From CAYWNA01 sp964459305 (GTDB lineage Bacteria; Planctomycetota; Planctomycetia; Pirellulales; Pirellulaceae), in NCBI GenBank assembly GCA_964459305.1, contig CAYWNA010000391.1, positions 1 through 9,181 on the forward strand: a stretch of 9,181 nt of DNA. The letters run 5' to 3'. A program made the position numbers and the translations under genes. Shown here piece after piece: positions 5,862-9,181 of this stretch. Position 1 is the first letter of the stretch. Every line of letters starts with the position of its first letter. The notes beneath the pieces are model-generated. The model did not search any database and was not told the DNA's origin. It saw nothing but the letters and a program-made list of their open reading frames with translations.

Positions 5862-6908
5862 ATGAGACAGCCGATGCCAAAGATCGACGCCGTGTGCCCC
5901 CTTCGTGCATGTGCATGCGTGGCCGTGCTGGTCTTCTGCCCCGGTCCCTCCGTAATGGCGGGCTCGGAGGAGTCGCCAGACAGTCCTCGCAACCGGCTGG
6001 CTCACATGTCGGCCACGGAAAAGAAGGAATTGCAGCAGAAACAGGATCGCTTTCATCGACTGGCCCGGGAAGAGCAAAACCGCTTGCGGAGGCTTCACCA
6101 GGGCATGTCAGAAGATCCGCAAGCCGATCGCCTGCGTAGCGTGATGGAGCGTTATACCAGTTGGCTCAAAACCTTGCCTTCCGGTCAGCGGGCGGATCTG
6201 TTGGGCTTGCCGCAGAACGATCGTGTTGCTGAGATCAAGCGACTGATCGAGGAGCAGGAAAAGCGGCGTCTGCGAAGCCTTGTGACTCACGAGCTATCGG
6301 ATGAGGACCTGGCGGCCATCGTCACGTGGATGGACGATTACGTCAAACGCCACGAACGCGAGATTCTGGCAAAGTTGCCGATGTTAAAGGAACCGTTCAA
6401 GCGAACCGAGGACCCGAAAAGGCGGGCGGGGATACTCATGATGGCGTTGCGTCCGGGCTTCCGCAGGGACGACCAGCGCGGGGATATGTTGAGACCTGAT
6501 GCGGAGGATATTGAACGCCTCACGAGTTCGCTTTCGCCCAAGGCCCGGCAGGAACTGCAAAAAGCACAACAGGCGGGGCGGTTGAATGAACTGGCTCAAC
6601 AGTGGATGCGGGCGGCCATGTACAGGAGGTTCGTACCGCGCGTCGATCGCGACACACTGAGGAAATTCTACAATGAGTTGCCGTCAGAGGAACGCGAGAG
6701 GCTGGAGAACCTGCCGCCGGAAGCCATGATTTCCGAGTTGACGCGTCGATTTCACGCCCAACGCATGGGACGGCCATTCGGTTGGCAGGGCGGTGGACGG
6801 CGAGGACACGGGTACCGTGGTCGACCCGGCGAACGCAAACCGATGCCGGGCGGTGGGCCGTTCGCGCCCCAGCCCGACACGCGGAAGACGCCCCAGCGAG
6901 AAAACTAA
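5862..6908 (+). CDS. Secreted Arg-rich helical protein of the sigma operon, DUF3106-like, unknown function
   Basis: I do not know a function for this 348-residue protein. It starts 12 bp after the anti-sigma stop, so it belongs to the same operon. A signal peptide is likely: hydrophobic residues about 16-28, with cleavage near SVMA/GS (33/34). LVFC is not a proper lipobox because Phe precedes the Cys. The mature part is charged and helical. SATEKKELQQKQDRFHRL (50-67) and WLKTLPSGQRADLLGLP (101-117) are of a kind I associate with planctomycete proteins beside ECF sigma genes. Three related segments can be aligned: about 104-138, 224-257 and 273-305. Each opens with a Leu-(Ser/Pro) turn, then Arg and Leu, then a helix ending in Arg residues. 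The tail (308-334) is rich in Gly, Arg and Pro. The ATG at 5862 follows GAGGG by 9 nt; a TTG directly before it (5859) and an ATG at 5874 are alternatives. It overlaps the end of convergent sppA by 4 bp. Confidence 0.85.
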   Translation: MRQPMPKIDAVCPLRACACVAVLVFCPGPSVMAGSEESPDSPRNRLAHMSATEKKELQQKQDRFHRLAREEQNRLRRLHQGMSEDPQADRLRSVMERYTSWLKTLPSGQRADLLGLPQNDRVAEIKRLIEEQEKRRLRSLVTHELSDEDLAAIVTWMDDYVKRHEREILAKLPMLKEPFKRTEDPKRRAGILMMALRPGFRRDDQRGDMLRPDAEDIERLTSSLSPKARQELQKAQQAGRLNELAQQWMRAAMYRRFVPRVDRDTLRKFYNELPSEERERLENLPPEAMISELTRRFHAQRMGRPFGWQGGGRRGHGYRGRPGERKPMPGGGPFAPQPDTRKTPQREN

Positions 6909-7996
6909 CGTATCATGAAGGGCGGCAGTGTGGTGGCGAGGTAGTAGACCCGTGGGGCATTCAGATCGAGCCACGTTGCCAAGTCGATACCGCGCGAGTC
7001 CGATTTTAGAAGCAGCGGGATCTCCAGCGACAGACCGGTGCTCTCAAATTCCACAACCCTCGTCTTCTTCTTGTTCAGGTTGGCCAGTGCCATCGCTCGA
7101 TCAACTGCGTCCTCGATGAAACCGATTTCATCCACCAAGCCGTGCTTCTGCGCCTGCAAGGCGGTGAAGACCTCGCCTGTGGCGAGTTGGTCCAAAGCTT
7201 CCGGGTCCATGCGAAACGCCGGTCGTCCTTCTTTGATGATTCCCTTGAAGCGTCCGAATGCCTCCTCAAGATGGGCTTGCAGCAGTTCTCGATGATCGTC
7301 GGAGATGGGCCGTGTCATGCTGAGCAGTTGCTTCCGTGGATGACTCACAAGCGAGTCCTCCTTGACGTCAAAGCGCGCCAGCAGGCCGCTCACGTCGTAA
7401 TGCGGAATAATGACTCCGATCGAGCCGGTGGTCGTCATCGGCTCGGCGTAAATCGACTTCTCTTGGTCACCCACTGCCATGGCGACGTAGTAACCACCGC
7501 TAGCAGCGATACTACCCATACTGACGATCAAGGGAATCTCTTTTTCTTCTCGCAGCCTTCTTAGGTGGTGATAGATGTAATCGGATCCGTAGACGGTGCC
7601 GCCGGGCGACTCGACGCGCACTACCACCGCCTTCACCTTCTCGTCGTCGCGCACGCGGTCAATTTGCGTTCTTACATAGCCGCTACCATCCAGGATCGCT
7701 CCTTTGATGGAAATGATTGCCACCTTGTCTTGAGCGTATTTGTCTCCGGAGTGGAATTTTTCCTGAATGTCACCAGTCGTGTCAAAGTACTCCTGAAGGG
7801 CTTGGGACTGGACATAAATGAAAAGAACACACACGGCGAATCCTGTCCAGCCGATCCAACAGAGCGTTCTGGACAGCCGGCGACCGCCAACTTGGACAAT
7901 AATATTCTGCGATTCGGCCTGCTGGCCGCTGTTTCGCGGTTCTGGTTGACGTTCGTGGGGCGCGCCAGCAGCGGACGAGTTGGTTGTCTCTGCCAT
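6905..7996 (-). CDS. sppA: Signal peptide peptidase SppA, S49 family, single-domain form
   Basis: This inner-membrane serine protease degrades cleaved signal peptides and other membrane peptides. The 363-residue length fits the short single-domain form rather than the duplicated enteric type. A hydrophilic cytoplasmic tail (1-42, rich in Gln, Pro and Ser) precedes one membrane helix (about 44-63). The S49 domain follows: VAIISIKGAI (92-101), VRVESPGGTVYGSD (127-139), and the nucleophile motif MGSIAASGGYYVA with Ser166. TTGSIGVI (189-196) follows, and the probable general base Lys222 lies in HPRKQLLS, about 56 residues after the Ser, close to the spacing in Bacillus SppA. The C-terminal part includes GEVFTALQAQKHGLVDEIG (274-292), standard for the family. 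ATG at 7996 has AAGGA 8 nt upstream. It has its own promoter candidate and is convergent with the sigma operon, so it is probably regulated separately. Confidence 0.96.
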   Translation of the reverse strand: MAETTNSSAAGAPHERQPEPRNSGQQAESQNIIVQVGGRRLSRTLCWIGWTGFAVCVLFIYVQSQALQEYFDTTGDIQEKFHSGDKYAQDKVAIISIKGAILDGSGYVRTQIDRVRDDEKVKAVVVRVESPGGTVYGSDYIYHHLRRLREEKEIPLIVSMGSIAASGGYYVAMAVGDQEKSIYAEPMTTTGSIGVIIPHYDVSGLLARFDVKEDSLVSHPRKQLLSMTRPISDDHRELLQAHLEEAFGRFKGIIKEGRPAFRMDPEALDQLATGEVFTALQAQKHGLVDEIGFIEDAVDRAMALANLNKKKTRVVEFESTGLSLEIPLLLKSDSRGIDLATWLDLNAPRVYYLATTLPPFMIR

Positions 7997-8040
7997 TCGA
8001 AAGTTCCTTTACGGCTGTTGAAGGAAGTCCGTTGAGCCCC

Positions 8041-8068
8041 ATTCTATTCAGATTTGAGAAAACAGCAA
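8041..8068 (-). promoter_or_regulatory. Candidate sppA promoter
   Basis: On the - strand, TTGCTG (8068-8063) and TAGAAT (8046-8041) are separated by 16 bp, close to the housekeeping consensus. Initiation would fall near 8034, giving a leader of about 40 nt with the sppA ribosome site (AAAGGAA, 8010-8004). A second -10-like string, GGTATAGC (8115-8108), lies further upstream on the same strand with no good -35. Base-pattern evidence only. Confidence 0.45.
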
Positions 8069-8134
8069 CTTCGCTTGGTGTTGCCCACAAAGCGCGGTTT
8101 TCGGTAAGCTATACCGCTTCCGGTCGAGGATGAC

Positions 8135-8212
8135 TCGTTTGACCGCAAGCCGAAGGCGTGCGCGAGGGAAGGCCAGTACCGCCGCGCACGCCTCCGGCTT
8201 GCGGTTAAACGA
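8135..8212. repeat. Long REP-like inverted repeat between sppA and the isomerase gene
   Basis: Two 30-nt arms (8135-8164 and 8183-8212) face each other across an 18-nt loop. They match at 28 of 30 positions; one difference (8141/8206) is a G-T wobble and the other (8153/8194) an A/C mismatch. Each arm also holds a smaller hairpin: CGCAAGCC-GAA-GGCGTGCG at 8144-8162 and CGCACGCC-TCC-GGCTTGCG at 8185-8203, each an 8-bp stem with one mismatch. This unit-in-inverted-pair design is that of REP/BIME elements. I recall similar GCAAGCCGGAGGCGTGC palindromes as common in planctomycete genomes, but that is not tested here. No T-run follows. It lies 89 nt before the isomerase start and about 140 nt before sppA. 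The rest of the 7997-8301 gap holds the promoter candidates and the isomerase ribosome site. Confidence 0.85.
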
Positions 8213-8237
8213 AGATATCGATCCTTACCGGTTTCGG

Positions 8238-8243
8238 TATGCG
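8238..8243 (+). promoter_or_regulatory. Weak -10 candidate for the isomerase gene
   Basis: TATGCG in the context TTCGGTATGCGTCC lies about 60 nt before the GTG start and after the long inverted repeat. There is no convincing -35 at 16-18 bp. It is listed because the same GGTAT(A)GC string precedes other genes here. If used, the long hairpin would lie outside the transcript. Confidence 0.2.
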
Positions 8244-8301
8244 TCCTCGGATGAGTGCGAGAGACAGAGAAGGAAGCCTTTTTGGGTGAAGGAGTTGCGC
8301 T

Positions 8302-9051
8302 GTGCTAGTGTCTGCGTCGACGGAGTGTTTTCGGGAGTTGTCCCTGAGCCAGGCGATTGACCGTATCATTGACTTAGAGTTCGTGAACGTCGAAATCGAT
8401 GTTCACGAGGACGGAAACCATCTAAGGCCGTCGGAAGTCGCCGCGAATCTGGATGCGGCTATCGATGTGTGCCGCAATACACATCGTGCCAACGTCATTG
8501 CGTACAGCATTGGAATAGACGCTGATGGCGATGAGCACTATCGGCAGTTCGCCGCATGCTGTCGACTGGCCAAGGCGACGAAGGTCGTTTCTTTGACGGT
8601 TCCCTCCGCCGAATTAGGAACGCCCTTCAACCAGGAGGTCGAGCATCTCGAAAAGCTCGTCGCTTTGGCCGAATCGGAAGGCGTGCGGGTAGCGATCAAT
8701 AGCCAATTGGGATGTCTCTCCGAGGATCCGGACACGGTTGTGGTGCTGTGTGACAATGTCAAGGGACTGGGGGTGACGTTGGATCCCAGCCACTACATCT
8801 GCAATCCGAACGGAGCGAAGAACTACGACCGATTGTTGAAATACACGCACCACGTCCATTTGCGTGACACCACCCGCACGCAACTTCAGGTTCGAATCGG
8901 TCAGGGCGAAGTGGAGTACGGTCGGCTGATCAACATGCTGAGGAAAACGGGTTTCGACCGTTCATTGAGCGTCCACATGGAGGAACTCGATGACGTCGAT
9001 CACATGGCCGAAATGCGCAAGATGCGTCTGCTGCTCGAAAGCCTGCTGTAG
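8302..9051 (+). CDS. Sugar-phosphate isomerase/epimerase-like TIM-barrel protein
   Basis: This 249-residue protein has the pattern of the xylose-isomerase-like / AP-endonuclease-2 TIM-barrel superfamily, whose members isomerise or epimerise sugars, inositols or related polyols with a divalent metal. Visible strands include FVNVEIDVHED (27-37), ANVIAYSIG, KVVSLTVPSAELGTPFN (94-110), VRVAINSQLG (128-137), LGVTLDPSHY (156-165), HHVHLRDT (183-190) and LSVHMEELDD (222-231). By comparison with tagatose 3-epimerase, D161, H186 and E227 or E228 fit metal-ligand positions, and H164 is also conserved. The position expected to carry a first Glu ligand appears to be Asn133, so the metal site may be altered. 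I recall close relatives in planctomycetes with no assigned substrate. The start is GTG at 8302, with AAGGAG (8289-8294) 7 nt upstream. It stands alone on its strand, between a REP-like element and a terminator-like hairpin. Confidence 0.88.
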   Translation: MLVSASTECFRELSLSQAIDRIIDLEFVNVEIDVHEDGNHLRPSEVAANLDAAIDVCRNTHRANVIAYSIGIDADGDEHYRQFAACCRLAKATKVVSLTVPSAELGTPFNQEVEHLEKLVALAESEGVRVAINSQLGCLSEDPDTVVVLCDNVKGLGVTLDPSHYICNPNGAKNYDRLLKYTHHVHLRDTTRTQLQVRIGQGEVEYGRLINMLRKTGFDRSLSVHMEELDDVDHMAEMRKMRLLLESLL

Positions 9052-9077
9052 GTTTTCGTGGCCGGCCTTTGCTCGAT

Positions 9078-9101
9078 GTAGCCGAACTCACCAGAGTTTG
9101 G
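9078..9101 (+). repeat. 24-nt dispersed hairpin repeat, copy 2
   Basis: This copy is in the opposite orientation to the units at 9-32 and 9122-9145. It reads GTAG, then an 8-bp stem CCGAACTC / GAGTTTGG (one G-U) around the loop ACCA. It differs from the reverse complement of the 9-32 copy at three positions. Two of them (9087 and 9096) are the two partners of one stem base pair, swapped from G-C to C-G; the third (9090) is in the loop. Together with copy 3 it forms an inverted pair, 20 of 24 matching, separated by 20 nt. Confidence 0.8.
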
Positions 9102-9107
9102 TTTTTT
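9082..9107 (+). terminator. Terminator-like hairpin after the isomerase gene, formed by a repeat unit
   Basis: An 8-bp stem (9082-9089 with 9094-9101, one G-U) and a 4-nt loop are followed directly by six Ts (9102-9107). This lies 31 nt after the isomerase stop, where an intrinsic terminator would be expected. The stem is only half G-C, so strength is uncertain. Confidence 0.55.
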
Positions 9108-9121
9108 CGCATGCCAAGCGG

Positions 9122-9145
9122 CCAAAGTCTGGCGACTTCAGCTAC
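9122..9145 (-). repeat. 24-nt dispersed hairpin repeat, copy 3
   Basis: It is identical to 9-32 except for one base (a at 9140), which turns a C-G stem pair into a U-G wobble when read on the - strand. No T-run follows on that strand. The 9146-9181 stretch beyond it shows nothing I can name. Confidence 0.8.
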
Positions 9146-9181
9146 CGTGAATTCAGGATCTATTTCGGCACCCACCCTAAG

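Noticed and set aside
8130..8360. Small + strand frame of 76 codons over the long inverted repeat
   Set aside because: Most of its coding content is the palindrome, and it overlaps the isomerase start in another frame.
9..9145. Similar repeats at both ends as the boundaries of a 9-kb mobile element
   Set aside because: The units are short dispersed hairpins, there is no transposase or integrase between them, and no target-site duplication is visible.

Overview
The window looks like chromosomal DNA from a planctomycete, probably in or near the Pirellulaceae. This rests on protein style: an ECF sigma/anti-sigma pair followed by a secreted Arg-rich protein, a large secreted beta-helix protein, and a TIM-barrel isomerase of a type I associate with this group. 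The dispersed short hairpin repeats agree with it. It is an inference from recall, not from a search. There are no rRNA or tRNA genes, CRISPR arrays, transposases, integrases or phage genes.

Layout, left to right. A 24-nt hairpin repeat (9-32) precedes a secreted right-handed beta-helix protein with a C-terminal carbohydrate-binding-like domain (88-2349, +). Its 3' end overlaps by 14 bp the 3' end of an Old Yellow Enzyme-type flavin oxidoreductase carrying a C-terminal four-cysteine cluster (2336-3463, -). That gene lies 21 bp downstream of an apparently orphan beta-class amino-DNA methyltransferase (3485-4366, -; longer forms to 4540 are possible). A divergent intergenic region (4367-4680) contains a perfect 9-bp hairpin. 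It leads into a tightly coupled + strand operon: ECF sigma factor (4681-5322), single-pass anti-sigma factor without a zinc motif (5319-5849), and a secreted helical, Arg-rich protein with three internal repeats (5862-6908). This operon runs head-on into sppA (6905-7996, -), again overlapping at the 3' ends (4 bp). The sppA upstream region (7997-8301) holds a sppA promoter candidate and a long REP-like inverted repeat. It is followed by a sugar-phosphate isomerase/epimerase-like TIM barrel (8302-9051, +). The window ends in an inverted pair of the same 24-nt hairpin unit seen at position 9; the first unit of the pair looks like it serves as an intrinsic terminator.

How the parts may work together. 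The sigma/anti-sigma/secreted trio is the one clear functional unit. The anti-sigma factor probably holds the sigma factor at the inner membrane, and the secreted protein is a candidate sensor, ligand or target on the outer side. SppA is an envelope protease next door, but its convergent orientation gives no evidence of co-regulation. The other genes look like ordinary single-function genes. The least ordinary signal is the non-coding DNA: three different palindromic repeat types in 9 kb. Two of them are built from small hairpin units arranged as inverted pairs, and one shows a compensatory base-pair change between copies.
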